Source of the DNA: A07HB70 sp964512675
GTDB lineage: Archaea > Halobacteriota > Halobacteria > Halobacteriales > Haloferacaceae
Reading direction: 5' to 3'
NCBI GenBank assembly: GCA_964512675.1
Contig: CAZEJR010000005.1
Span: 1-64,000 of the forward strand
DNA: 64,000 nucleotides
This document shows, in pieces, positions 8,338 to 15,971 of this stretch (the first letter of the stretch is position 1; every line of letters starts with the position of its first letter). Made by a program: the position numbers and the translations under genes. Under the pieces are notes generated by a model that searched no databases, was not told where the DNA came from, and was given only the letters and a program-made list of their open reading frames with translations.

Positions 8338-9645
8338 TCAGACCGCGTCGGCGACGGCGTCCGCTAGCCCCTCGCCCCACGCGAGCAGCCGCTCGTCGTC
8401 GCCGAACCGGCCGGCGAACTGGACGCCGTACGGGAGCCCGTCCGCGAGGCCAGCCGGCAGCGCGAGCACCGGGACGCCGGCGTGTGTCCACGGCAGATTC
8501 ATCACCGGGTCGCCGGTGCTCTCGATACCCTCCGGCGCGGTGTCGGGTGCGCCGGGCGCGACCCAGACGTCGACGTCCTCGTCCATCAGGTCGCCGAGCC
8601 GGTCGCGGAGAGCGACGCGGCTCCGGCGCCCGCGGGCAATCGCCCCGGCGGTCACCTCGCGCCCGTCCTCGACGAGCGTGCGCGTCTGCGGCGCGAGCCG
8701 GTCGGCGTGGCGCTCGTACCGGTCGTGGTGTGCGTCTGCCGCCTCGGCGCCGATGAGGTCGTGGTGGCGGCTGTTCACGGCCGCGATGTCGTCGAAGACG
8801 GCTGTCCGCCGGACCTCGTAGCCCGCCTCGTCGAGGGCGGCGACGGCGCGCTCGAACCGCTCCCGTCCCGTCTCCGGCGCCTGCGCGAGGTACGCGTCGT
8901 CCGGGACGCCGACGACCGGGCGCCCGTCCGGCGACGCCGGTTGCCAGTCGTCGCAGACGACCGACGCGCCGAGCGCCGCGCCCGCGACGTCGCGCGTGAA
9001 CAGCCCGAGGGTGTCGACGGCGGGCGAGTACGGGAGGACGCCGTCTGTCGGAACTCGGCCGTAGGTGGGCTTGAGCCCGACGACCCCACAGAACGACGCC
9101 GGGCGGACGACCGAGCCGATTGTCTGTGTCCCGAGCGCGAGCGGACAGGTGCCCGCCGCGACGGCGGCAGCCGACCCGCTCGACGACCCGCCCGGCGTGT
9201 GGTCCGGGTCGTGTGGGTTACGCGTCGGTCCCGGCGCGGCGTGGGCGAACTCCGTCGTCACCGTCTTGCCGAGGACCAGTGCGCCGGCGGCGCGGAGGTC
9301 GTCGACCACCGTCGCCTGGTCGCCGACGAGTTCGCCAGGCGGGAGTGCGGACCCCGCCCTCGTCGCCAGACTGTCGACGTGGACGATATCTTTCACACCG
9401 ACCGGCACGCCGAACAGCGGCGGCCGACCGTCCGGGTCGGGGTGGCGCTCCGTCAGCGCCGTCGCCTCGGCTGCCGTCCACGCGCGCGGCTTCGCGCCGT
9501 CGACCCACGCCTCGACCCGTCCGTCGACCGCCTCGATCCGGTCGTACCGGTCGGTGACGACGTCCGTCGGGTCGCGCCGTCCCGCACGGAGGTCCGCCGC
9601 CAGCGCCGCCAGTCCCGGCCCGTCGGCGAGCAGGTTCTCTGTCAC
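8338..9645 (-). CDS. Amidase (amidase signature family)
   Basis: 435-residue amidase-signature hydrolase (GatA/AtzF-like superfamily) that releases ammonia from carboxamides; the substrate is unknown. The Ser-cisSer-Lys triad is visible: K85 in GVPVGVKDIV, cis-Ser about S154 in GGSSSGS, and the nucleophile S178 in TIGSVVRPASF. The usual GGSIR around the nucleophile reads IGSVVR. The GTG at 9645 (VTENLLADGPG) was chosen; upstream codons in frame are Arg-rich and unlike the family. It is the only complete gene in a block with remnants of a carbamoylase and a formamidase, which suggests a former amide or nucleobase nitrogen-release cluster. Confidence 0.88.
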   Translation of the reverse strand: MTENLLADGPGLAALAADLRAGRRDPTDVVTDRYDRIEAVDGRVEAWVDGAKPRAWTAAEATALTERHPDPDGRPPLFGVPVGVKDIVHVDSLATRAGSALPPGELVGDQATVVDDLRAAGALVLGKTVTTEFAHAAPGPTRNPHDPDHTPGGSSSGSAAAVAAGTCPLALGTQTIGSVVRPASFCGVVGLKPTYGRVPTDGVLPYSPAVDTLGLFTRDVAGAALGASVVCDDWQPASPDGRPVVGVPDDAYLAQAPETGRERFERAVAALDEAGYEVRRTAVFDDIAAVNSRHHDLIGAEAADAHHDRYERHADRLAPQTRTLVEDGREVTAGAIARGRRSRVALRDRLGDLMDEDVDVWVAPGAPDTAPEGIESTGDPVMNLPWTHAGVPVLALPAGLADGLPYGVQFAGRFGDDERLLAWGEGLADAVADAV

Positions 9646-9735
9646 GACGGCGCGTCCCACGGCGCACGGAACGACCTTTGGGTCCCGGCGACCCTCGCCC
9701 CGAGCGTCTTGTGGCCGCCGCCACGACCGGACGCC

Positions 9736-9936
9736 GTGGACGTCACCGTGTACGGCCCGCTGCGGGCCGCGACCGGCGGCAAGCGCGCGACGGTCGATCC
9801 AGACGCGGAGACGGTGCGGGGCGTCCTCGACGCCCTCGTCGCGGCACATCCCCGGGCGGCGTCACACCTCGTCGACGACGCGGGCGACCTGCGCCCGAGC
9901 GTCCGGGTCACGGTCGACGGCGAGCGCGCCGACCTC
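9736..9936 (+). pseudogene. 5' remnant of a MoaD/ThiS-like ubiquitin-fold gene
   Basis: From the GTG at 9736 the frame gives a beta-grasp start typical of MoaD/SAMP proteins (VDVTVYGPLRAATGG, then ETVRGVLDALVAAHPRA and LRPSVRVTVDGERADL). After about 67 residues similarity stops and the frame runs into the antisense of the formamidase remnant. The C-terminal strand and the terminal diglycine needed for activation are missing. The gene appears cut at about 9936, exactly where the opposing formamidase fragment also ends, so both probably lost their 3' ends in one deletion. Confidence 0.6.
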
Positions 9937-10299
9937 GACGACGCTCTCGGGCCACGGCGTCCCACACTCCGGACAGCGGTGGTCGACGAACGGGTCGTCG
10001 CCGAACGCTTCGTCGCGCTCGGCCATGCTCCCGGTGCTCGTCGCGGCGCTCGTCACCTCCACGTCCTCGACGTGGACGACCAGCGCGTCGCCGGGTTCGG
10101 CGCCCTCGACGCGGACGGGCCGTGTCACCTCGTGGCCGCCGCGGAACTCCGGGGTGATCATCGGCCCCCAGCACGCCGGCGGGGTGTGGGTCCGGACGGT
10201 GCCGCCGTCGGCCACCGTCCCCGCCCACTCCTGGTCTGGCCCGACGAGGCCGGGAGTGAACCGGTCGACGTCGAGTTCCTTCTGGATCTGCTCGGAAAT
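9937..10299 (-). pseudogene. Acetamidase/formamidase remnant with a lost start codon
   Basis: Reads like the first 120 or so residues of a haloarchaeal FmdA/AmdA-type acetamidase/formamidase (family about 300-400 residues): SEQIQKELDVDRFTPGLVG, THTPPACWGPMITPEFRGG, EVTSAATSTGSMAERDEAF, then a C-P-E-C-G zinc-type knuckle. The codon expected to be ATG before SEQIQ is ATT (10297-10299). A TATA-like box sits 25-30 bp upstream of it, the normal leaderless spacing. The fragment ends after WPESVVE at about 9937, where it abuts the truncated MoaD-like gene. A shorter in-frame GTG at 10215 exists but would skip the conserved N terminus. Confidence 0.72.
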
Positions 10300-10323
10300 C
10301 GACCCGCCGTTGCCCGTGGATCG

Positions 10324-10329
10324 TATTAA
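10324..10329 (-). promoter_or_regulatory. TATA-like box of the dead formamidase gene
   Basis: TTAATA on the minus strand, 25-30 bp upstream of the ATT codon that replaces the start codon. The spacing matches other leaderless promoters in this window (for example gatB), which supports the deduced original start. Confidence 0.5.
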
Positions 10330-10389
10330 CGGTTGGCGACGCGCGGGTCGACCGCTCGACCCACGGGTGCCGGATCCTGACGCGGCCCG

Positions 10390-10660
10390 TCACGACCGCA
10401 CACACGACACAGTCGCCGTTCTCACGGCGAGACAGGCCGCCAGCGTCCCGTACCAGACGAGGTAGGCGAGGTCGACCGTCGCCGCCGACCCGGCGGCGTA
10501 GACGACACCGACACTCGCGGCGAACCCCGTCGCCCGGACCCGGGACAGCACGCCGACCGCGCTGGCGGTGTCGCCGGCGACGAGGCCGAGCGTCGGTCCA
10601 GTAGACGGTGCCGAACGGCCAGAGGACGAGCCCCACGACCGCTCCGACCGCGACGCGCCC
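10390..10660 (-). pseudogene. Possible frameshifted remnant of a small membrane protein
   Basis: Two minus-strand frames give consecutive hydrophobic helices. One reads RVAVGAVVGLVLWPFGTVYW. After a shift near 10597 the other continues GPTLGLVAGDTASAVGVLS, then FAASVGVVYAAGSAATVDLA, and ends at a TGA (10390-10392). Neither frame alone has a sensible start, and the 5' end would run into the alcohol dehydrogenase stop region. The family was not recognised. A chance reading of GC-rich DNA is possible but less likely, given the run of membrane-like residues on both sides of the shift. Confidence 0.35.
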
Positions 10661-10661
10661 G

Positions 10662-11705
10662 CTACGGCGGCACCAGCACCGCGCGCCCCTCGATCTCACC
10701 GCCTTCGAGGCGTTCCGCGACCGTGTTCACCTCGTCGAGGTCGTACCGCGAGGTCCGGAGGTCGACCTCGCCGCGGTCGACGAGCGCCATCAGCTCCTGG
10801 AGTTCGGTGTACTTCCCGACCAGCGTGCCGCGGAACGAGAACTCGCCGTTCACGAGCGCCTGCGACGGCTCGTGGACGTGTCCACCGTAGCCGACGACGT
10901 GGTGGTCGCCGCCGGCGGCGACGACGTCGGGCGCGAGTCCGGTCGTCTCGTCGACGCCGACGAAGTCGAGGACCTGCTGGGCGCCGACGCCGTCGGTGAT
11001 CGCCGAGACCTCGCGCGCCACGTCCTCGCTCGACGGGTCGACGACGTGGTCGGCGTCGAGGTCGGCTGCGAGGTCGCGGGCCGCGGGCTTCGGGTCGACG
11101 GCGGTTATCTCGACGGCGCTGGAGGCGTCGACACACTGGAGGCCGATATGCCCGAGGCCGCCGACCCCGATCACGAGCGCGTGGTCGCCGGGATTCAGCT
11201 CGGCGACTGCCTTCTTCGCGGCGTGGTATGCCGTGATCCCCGCGTCGGCGTGGGGCGCGACCGCGGCTGGGTCGACGCCGTCGGGCAGGGGAACGACGGC
11301 CCGGTCGTTCGTCGCGAGGTACTCCGCGAACCCGCCGTCGGTCGTCAGTCCCGGGAACGCGGCGTTCTCGCAGTACATGTCCTCGCCGAGACGGCAGGGA
11401 CGGCAGGTGCCACAGGTGACGTGCGGGTGGCAGATAACCTGGTCACCCGGCGCGACGACGTCGACCTCGTCGCCCGTCTCGACGACGACCCCGGCGTTCT
11501 CGTGGCCGAGTGTCATCGGCAGCGACTGCTCGACGTACTCCGTCCACATTCCCTCGACGATGTGGTTGTCAGTCTGGCACCAGCCGGCGCCCTCTACCTC
11601 GACGAGGACGCCGTCCGACCGGTCGATCCTCGGCCGGTCCGTCTCGTCGAGCGACAGCGCCTCGCCAATCGAGTCCGTGTACTCGTGGAGCCGTGCGGCG
11701 AGCAC
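10662..11705 (-). CDS. Zinc-dependent medium-chain alcohol dehydrogenase
   Basis: NAD(P)-dependent MDR-superfamily dehydrogenase, 347 residues. Catalytic zinc ligands are C43 (GWCQTD) and H68-E69 (GHENAG). The structural zinc site has the expected four-cysteine pattern in VTCGTCRPCRLGEDMYC. The nucleotide-binding motif is VIGVGGLGHIGLQ. The GTG at 11705 gives VLAARLHEYTD, matching family N termini; a GTG at 11720 would add five residues. The alcohol substrate cannot be told from sequence. The HAD phosphatase gene upstream on the same strand ends 37 bp away, so the pair may be co-transcribed. Confidence 0.93.
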   Translation of the reverse strand: MLAARLHEYTDSIGEALSLDETDRPRIDRSDGVLVEVEGAGWCQTDNHIVEGMWTEYVEQSLPMTLGHENAGVVVETGDEVDVVAPGDQVICHPHVTCGTCRPCRLGEDMYCENAAFPGLTTDGGFAEYLATNDRAVVPLPDGVDPAAVAPHADAGITAYHAAKKAVAELNPGDHALVIGVGGLGHIGLQCVDASSAVEITAVDPKPAARDLAADLDADHVVDPSSEDVAREVSAITDGVGAQQVLDFVGVDETTGLAPDVVAAGGDHHVVGYGGHVHEPSQALVNGEFSFRGTLVGKYTELQELMALVDRGEVDLRTSRYDLDEVNTVAERLEGGEIEGRAVLVPP

Positions 11706-11741
11706 GGCGGGTGATAGCACGCCCGAACAGAAAACCTGTGG

Positions 11742-12398
11742 TCAGTCGTCGAGGAGCGCCGGCAGGTCCGCGAGCGTCGACAGCCCGTGTGCCGGGTCGA
11801 CGTCCTCGACGGGGTCGTGGCCGGGACGGACGAGGAGGGCGGCGTCGACGCCGGCGCGCCGGGCCGCCTCGACGTCTCCCGCGCCGTCCCCGACGAACAG
11901 CGCCCGCTCGGGCGCGACGCCGAGGTCCGCGAGCGCGCCGGTCAGGAGCGCCGGGTCGGGCTTCCGGCGGGTCAGGCTGTCGAGCCGCGGTTCGCGGGCG
12001 CGGACGCTCGCCACGCGGTCGGTCAGCCCGCCGCGTTCGAGGACGGCCTCGACGGTCGCACGGAGATTGTTGCTCGCCACGGCCAGCGGGACGTCGGTCC
12101 GGTGTAGCGCGGCGACGTCGTCGTGAAGTGGCTTCTCACCGGCCGAGATGGCCGCACGCTCGACTGTTCCGATCTGCCGATCCCGTTCGGCCCACAGCGT
12201 CTCCGGGTCGAGCCCGTGTCGCGCCGCCGCGGCCCGAACCCGTCCGGGGTCGGTCCCGACCCACAGCGCCGCCCGGTCGTCGTCGTCCGGGTCGACGCCG
12301 AACGAGCGGTACGTCCGCTCGACGGCGTCGGCGAGTGTCGCCTCGCCGCTCAGTCCGACGAGCACGCCGTCGCTGTCGAGCACCACCGCGTCGTACAC
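11742..12398 (-). CDS. HAD-superfamily hydrolase (phosphoglycolate phosphatase-like)
   Basis: 218-residue HAD phosphatase with all motifs: DSDG near the N terminus (nucleophile D8, acid D10), SNN in motif II (AVASNNLRATV), lysine in RRKPDP, and GDGAGDVEAARRAG (motif IV). The insert between motif I and II is helical, as in the beta-phosphoglucomutase/Gph group. The chosen GTG at 12398 (VYDAVVLDSDG) places motif I at the usual distance from the N terminus; longer starts add Arg-rich sequence. The substrate is unknown, and the neighbours give no firm hint. Confidence 0.88.
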   Translation of the reverse strand: MYDAVVLDSDGVLVGLSGEATLADAVERTYRSFGVDPDDDDRAALWVGTDPGRVRAAAARHGLDPETLWAERDRQIGTVERAAISAGEKPLHDDVAALHRTDVPLAVASNNLRATVEAVLERGGLTDRVASVRAREPRLDSLTRRKPDPALLTGALADLGVAPERALFVGDGAGDVEAARRAGVDAALLVRPGHDPVEDVDPAHGLSTLADLPALLDD

Positions 12399-12472
12399 GG
12401 CTGTTCGAGAGCTGCGACGAAAGTGTACGTTTCGCCCCGGAGAGCTCTGTCGCCTGGCCGTCGGCACGGACT

Positions 12473-12793
12473 GTGTTCGAGGACTCCGAGACGCGGACGG
12501 CCGAGACGGACGACGCGAGCATCTACGTCCGGCGGCTGGCTCCGGTCCGCCGCTCCTCGCTCCACGGCTACCCACAGACCGGCGCGGCTGTCGCGGAGTA
12601 CCACGCCGCCTCCCGTCGCGACCGGATGCTCCGCGCCGCGCTCACCCACGACGCTGCGCACGACCGGTCCTCGCGCGCGGCGGGCGACCGAGTCGACCCG
12701 CCGGTGCCCGCGCTCTGGAGCGCCGCGGGCCGGACGGCAGACGCCGACCCGGCGGCTCGCCGCGTTCCTCTGCTGAATCCCGGCTGCTTTTGA
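12473..12793 (+). CDS. Candidate small hypothetical protein (106 aa)
   Basis: Frame from the GTG at 12473 to a TGA at 12793. It has high third-position G/C and an acidic start (ETRTAETDDASIYVRRLAP) followed by SLHGYPQTGAAVAEYHAA, then a polar Arg/Ala-rich end. No family was recognised. Its 3' end overlaps the presumed thi4 promoter, and no clear TATA box precedes it, both of which count against it. It could also be a fragment of a larger lost gene. The opposite-strand frame over the same stretch looks less protein-like. Confidence 0.38.
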   Translation: MFEDSETRTAETDDASIYVRRLAPVRRSSLHGYPQTGAAVAEYHAASRRDRMLRAALTHDAAHDRSSRAAGDRVDPPVPALWSAAGRTADADPAARRVPLLNPGCF

Positions 12794-12819
12794 ACCACCG
12801 GGGTGTAACACGGGATGGT

Positions 12820-13758
12820 ATGTCCGAGCAGACCGACGAGTTCGACGAGTTCGACGGATTCGCCGACGTCAGTGAGGCACAGGTGACGAAGGCAATCGCG
12901 AGCGAGTGGAGCGAGGAGTTCCTGGACGACGTCGAGACCGACGTGCTGGTCGTCGGCGGCGGCCCGGCGGGGCTGACGACGGCGAAGGAGCTGGCCGAGC
13001 GCGGCGTCGAGGTGACGGTCGTCGAGCGGAACAACTACCTCGGCGGCGGGTTCTGGCTCGGCGGCTACCTGATGAACAAGGTGACCGTCCGCGAACCGGC
13101 AGACCGGGTGCTGGACGAGTTGAACGTCGGCCACCACCAGGCCGACGGGACAGAGGGACTCCACCTCGCGGACGGCCCCGAGGCCTGTTCCGGACTGATC
13201 AAGGCCGCCTGCGACGCCGGCGTTCGCGTCCGGAACATGACGGAGTTCACCGACGTGGTCGTGCGCGAGGACGGGGCGGTCGGTGGCATCGTCATGAACT
13301 GGACGCCGGTCCACGCGCTCCCGCGCGAGGTCACCTGTGTCGACCCGGTCGCGGTGGAGGCGGACGTCGTCGTCGACGCGACGGGCCACGACGCCGTCGT
13401 CGCGACGAAGGCCGCGGAGCGCGGCGGCGTCTCTGCACCCGGTCTCGACGCCGAGACGGCCGACCTCGACGGCACCGCCGACGACGAGTACGGCGCGCCC
13501 GGCCACGACTCGCCCGGTCACGGCTCGATGTGGGTCGCCGAGAGCGAGGACGCGGTCGTCGAACACACCGGACAGGTGGGCGAGGGCCTCGTCGTCGCCG
13601 GGATGGCCGCCGCGACGGTCCACGGCCTCCCGCGGATGGGCCCGACGTTCGGCGCGATGCTGCTCTCGGGCGAGCGCGCGGCACAGGCTGCCGTCGACGC
13701 GCTCGGCGCCGACGCGCCCGGTGCCGACGCGAGCGGCGCGACGCCCGCCGACGACTGA
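12820..13758 (+). CDS. thi4: Thiamine thiazole synthase Thi4
   Basis: 312-residue FAD/NAD-fold protein that makes adenylated thiazole for thiamine. It has the dinucleotide motif DVLVVGGGPAGLTTAKELAE (about 41-60), followed by VVERNNYLGGGFWLGG. In the family an active-site cysteine donates sulfur; here C173 in EVTCVDPV aligns with the SCMDPN-type cysteine, so this looks like the suicide (cysteine-donor) form shown to be needed in Haloferax volcanii, not the histidine, sulfide-using form of methanogens. The start is the ATG at 12820, with CTTTTG at about 12787-12792 as a likely TATA box. It is probably controlled by the ThiR-type regulator at 38.8 kb. Confidence 0.95.
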   Translation: MSEQTDEFDEFDGFADVSEAQVTKAIASEWSEEFLDDVETDVLVVGGGPAGLTTAKELAERGVEVTVVERNNYLGGGFWLGGYLMNKVTVREPADRVLDELNVGHHQADGTEGLHLADGPEACSGLIKAACDAGVRVRNMTEFTDVVVREDGAVGGIVMNWTPVHALPREVTCVDPVAVEADVVVDATGHDAVVATKAAERGGVSAPGLDAETADLDGTADDEYGAPGHDSPGHGSMWVAESEDAVVEHTGQVGEGLVVAGMAAATVHGLPRMGPTFGAMLLSGERAAQAAVDALGADAPGADASGATPADD

Positions 13759-13801
13759 GCAGCCGACTCCTCTCCCCGGCCACCCGACACCGGCTGTCGG
13801 G

Positions 13802-14992
13802 CTACTCCGGCTGCCGTGTCGTCCCGCCTTCGGCCTCGCGCGCGGCCCGCTTGTAGATCAGGTTCCGCTGTACCTCGCTGACACCTTCGTACACCCGCGT
13901 GATGTGGACGTCGCGGTAGACCCGCGACACCCGCCGGTCGGTGAAGATCGACCGGCCGCCGTGGAGCTGCATCGCCCGCTCGCTGATATCTACGGCAGTC
14001 TCGCTCGCGTGGAGCTTCGCCATCGACGCCCACTTGCCGTCTGCGGGGTCGCGCTCCACCCGCTCTGCGGCCTCGTAGGCGAGCGTTCGTGCCGCCGAGA
14101 ACTCCGCGAGCATGTCCGCGAGGTCGTGTCGAACCGACTGAAACTCGGCCACCCCGCGCCCGAACGCCTCCCGGTCGTGGACGAACGACCACGCCTCCTC
14201 GATCGCGGCGGCGGCGGGACCGAGGGCGTGGCCTGCGACGACGACGCGGTTCGGGTTGAAAAAGCGTGCGAGTACCTCGAACCCCTGTCCCTCCTCGCCG
14301 ATGCGGTCCGCCTCGGGCACCCAGCAGTCGTCGAGGACGACGTGGGCTTGTTTCGACGCGCGCAGGCCCATCTTCTCGGGGACGTGGTCCGCCTCGTAGC
14401 CGGGCGTGTCGGTCGGCACCGCGAACAGCGCGTGGTTGCGGTGACGGTCCGGTCCGTCGTCGACGCGGCAGTAGAGCAACACCCAGTCTGCCTCGACGCC
14501 GTTCGACACCCAGTACTTCTCACCGTTGAGTACGTAGCCGTCGCCGTCGCGCTCTGCCCGCGCCTCCATCCCGGCGAGGTCACTCCCCGTCTGTGGCTCG
14601 GAGGCGCCGAGCCCGCTCAGCTGGTCGCCCGCCGCGACGGGCCGGAGCAGACGCTCTTTCTGTGCCTCCGTGCCGAACGCCTCTACGGCCTCGGCGGCGA
14701 ACGAGGCCAGCTGGAGCGTCAGGGCGATCCCCGCGTCGCCGCGGAACAGCTCCTCCATCAGCGCGAGACGCTCGGGCAGGTCGAGCCCCCGCCCGCCGTA
14801 CTCCTCGGCGACGTCGGCGGCGACGAGGCCCGCCTCGCGGCCCGCCTCCAGCACGCCCCAGGGGTACTCGCCGCTCGCGTACCGCTCCGCAGCGACGGGT
14901 TCGATGTGTTCCTCGACGAACGCGCGCGCCTCGCGGCGGATCGGCTCGACGTACTCCGGCGGAGTGCCGTCGGCAAGCGGATCGACCGACAT
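13802..14992 (-). CDS. Acyl-CoA dehydrogenase
   Basis: 396-residue FAD-dependent acyl-CoA dehydrogenase, first oxidation step of fatty-acid or branched acyl-CoA degradation. The FAD/substrate motif GLGASEPQTGSDLAGM is present, as is YWVSNG (the usual WI-N motif). The catalytic base is the Glu of ITRVYEGVSEVQ near the C terminus, in the position of IYEGTSEIQ. Chain-length specificity cannot be read from sequence, and no electron-transfer flavoprotein genes lie nearby. The ATG at 14992 follows a TATA-like ACTTTA (15016-15021) at leaderless spacing. Its stop faces that of thi4 across 43 bp. Confidence 0.94.
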   Translation of the reverse strand: MSVDPLADGTPPEYVEPIRREARAFVEEHIEPVAAERYASGEYPWGVLEAGREAGLVAADVAEEYGGRGLDLPERLALMEELFRGDAGIALTLQLASFAAEAVEAFGTEAQKERLLRPVAAGDQLSGLGASEPQTGSDLAGMEARAERDGDGYVLNGEKYWVSNGVEADWVLLYCRVDDGPDRHRNHALFAVPTDTPGYEADHVPEKMGLRASKQAHVVLDDCWVPEADRIGEEGQGFEVLARFFNPNRVVVAGHALGPAAAAIEEAWSFVHDREAFGRGVAEFQSVRHDLADMLAEFSAARTLAYEAAERVERDPADGKWASMAKLHASETAVDISERAMQLHGGRSIFTDRRVSRVYRDVHITRVYEGVSEVQRNLIYKRAAREAEGGTTRQPE

Positions 14993-15015
14993 GGACCCGC
15001 GTACATGCCCCGCGG

Positions 15016-15021
15016 TAAAGT
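15016..15021 (-). promoter_or_regulatory. TATA-like box for the acyl-CoA dehydrogenase
   Basis: ACTTTA on the minus strand, 24-29 bp before the ATG at 14992. This is the leaderless spacing seen elsewhere in the window. Confidence 0.5.
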
Positions 15022-15132
15022 ATCGCCGGGTCGAGACGGACCGCGTCGTTCAAGCGCCGCCGGCTCCCAGGGACTGCCGTGACCACGGCCGTTCCGCGCG
15101 CCCCGCGCCCCGCTCACGGCCCCCGAGTGGCC

Positions 15133-15168
15133 GTCGCGACCACGGTCGGCCCGCCCCCTGGTCGCGAC
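15133..15168. promoter_or_regulatory. Pair of GTCGCGAC palindromes upstream of larB
   Basis: The perfect 8-bp palindrome GTCGCGAC occurs at 15133-15140 and 15161-15168, 28 bp apart start to start, ending 18 bp before the larB GTG and lying between divergent genes. It could be a paired operator. In 70% G+C DNA a CG-rich 8-mer also recurs by chance, so confidence is low. Confidence 0.25.
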
Positions 15169-15185
15169 ACCGTGGAGGTGTCGCC

Positions 15186-15971
15186 GTGACCGACGACGCC
15201 GGCGGGCTCCGCGACCTGCTGGAGCGGGTCGCCGCCGGCGAGGTGTCGCCCGCCGAAGCAGAGACGCGGGTCGCGGGCTACACGACGACCGACGCCGGTC
15301 GGTTCGACGCCGCCCGCGAGTCACGCCGGGGTGTGCCGGAGGCGGTGCTGGCCGAGGGAAAGACCCCCGCCGAGACAGCCGACCTCGCCCGGACCGCGGT
15401 GGAGACGACGGGCCGCGCGCTCGTCACCCGCGCGGACGACGACCACGCCGCAGCGGTTCGCGAGGCGGTCCCGGCGACCGCGACAGTCGACCGCGACGCC
15501 CGGGCCCGCACCCTGGTCGTCCACGCCGCCGGCTTCGACCCCCCGCGCGTCGACGCGACGGTCGCCGTCGTCGCTGCGGGCACCGCAGACGCCGCGGCTG
15601 CGGGCGAGGCCGCGGTCGCGGCCCGTGCCGCCGGCGCGCGGGTCGACCGCGTCACCGACGTCGGGGTGGCGAGCCTGGCGCGGCTGCTCGACGCGCTCCC
15701 GACGCTCCGCGCGGCGGACGTCGTGGTCGTCGCCGCCGGCCGTGAGGGGGCGCTCCCGACCGTCGTCGCCGGTCTGGTCGACGCGCCGGTGGTCGGCCTC
15801 CCGGTCTCGACGGGCTACGGTCGCGGCGGCGAGGGCGAGGCGGCGCTCGCCGGGCTGCTCCAGTCCTGTGCGGTGCTCTCGGTCGTCAACGTCGACGCGG
15901 GCTACGTCGCCGGGACACAGGCCGGGCTCGTCGCCCGGGCCGTCGGCGCGGCGCGGACGGACGCGAACTGA
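15186..15971 (+). CDS. larB: LarB: nickel-pincer cofactor biosynthesis carboxylase/hydrolase
   Basis: 261-residue PurE-like protein. In the known family LarB carboxylates the pyridinium ring of nicotinic acid adenine dinucleotide and releases AMP, the first step toward the nickel-pincer nucleotide of lactate racemase LarA and related enzymes. Visible: the helical N-terminal segment VAAGEVSPAEAETRVAGY, the RRGVPEAVLAEGKT element, and the PurE-type core with VVAAGREGALPTVVAGLVD and VGLPVSTGYG. The start is the GTG at 15186. LarC, LarE and LarA are not in the window. Its TGA and the TAA of the FMN dehydrogenase touch base to base, in opposite directions. Confidence 0.9.
   Translation: MTDDAGGLRDLLERVAAGEVSPAEAETRVAGYTTTDAGRFDAARESRRGVPEAVLAEGKTPAETADLARTAVETTGRALVTRADDDHAAAVREAVPATATVDRDARARTLVVHAAGFDPPRVDATVAVVAAGTADAAAAGEAAVAARAAGARVDRVTDVGVASLARLLDALPTLRAADVVVVAAGREGALPTVVAGLVDAPVVGLPVSTGYGRGGEGEAALAGLLQSCAVLSVVNVDAGYVAGTQAGLVARAVGAARTDAN

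Noticed and set aside
8482..9735. Plus-strand extension upstream of the MoaD-like start
   Set aside because: Antisense to the amidase; the ubiquitin-fold similarity begins only at the GTG at 9736.
12350..12811. Minus-strand 153-codon frame before the HAD phosphatase gene
   Set aside because: Arg-rich and non-acidic; the HAD start is fixed by the DSDG motif near residue 8.
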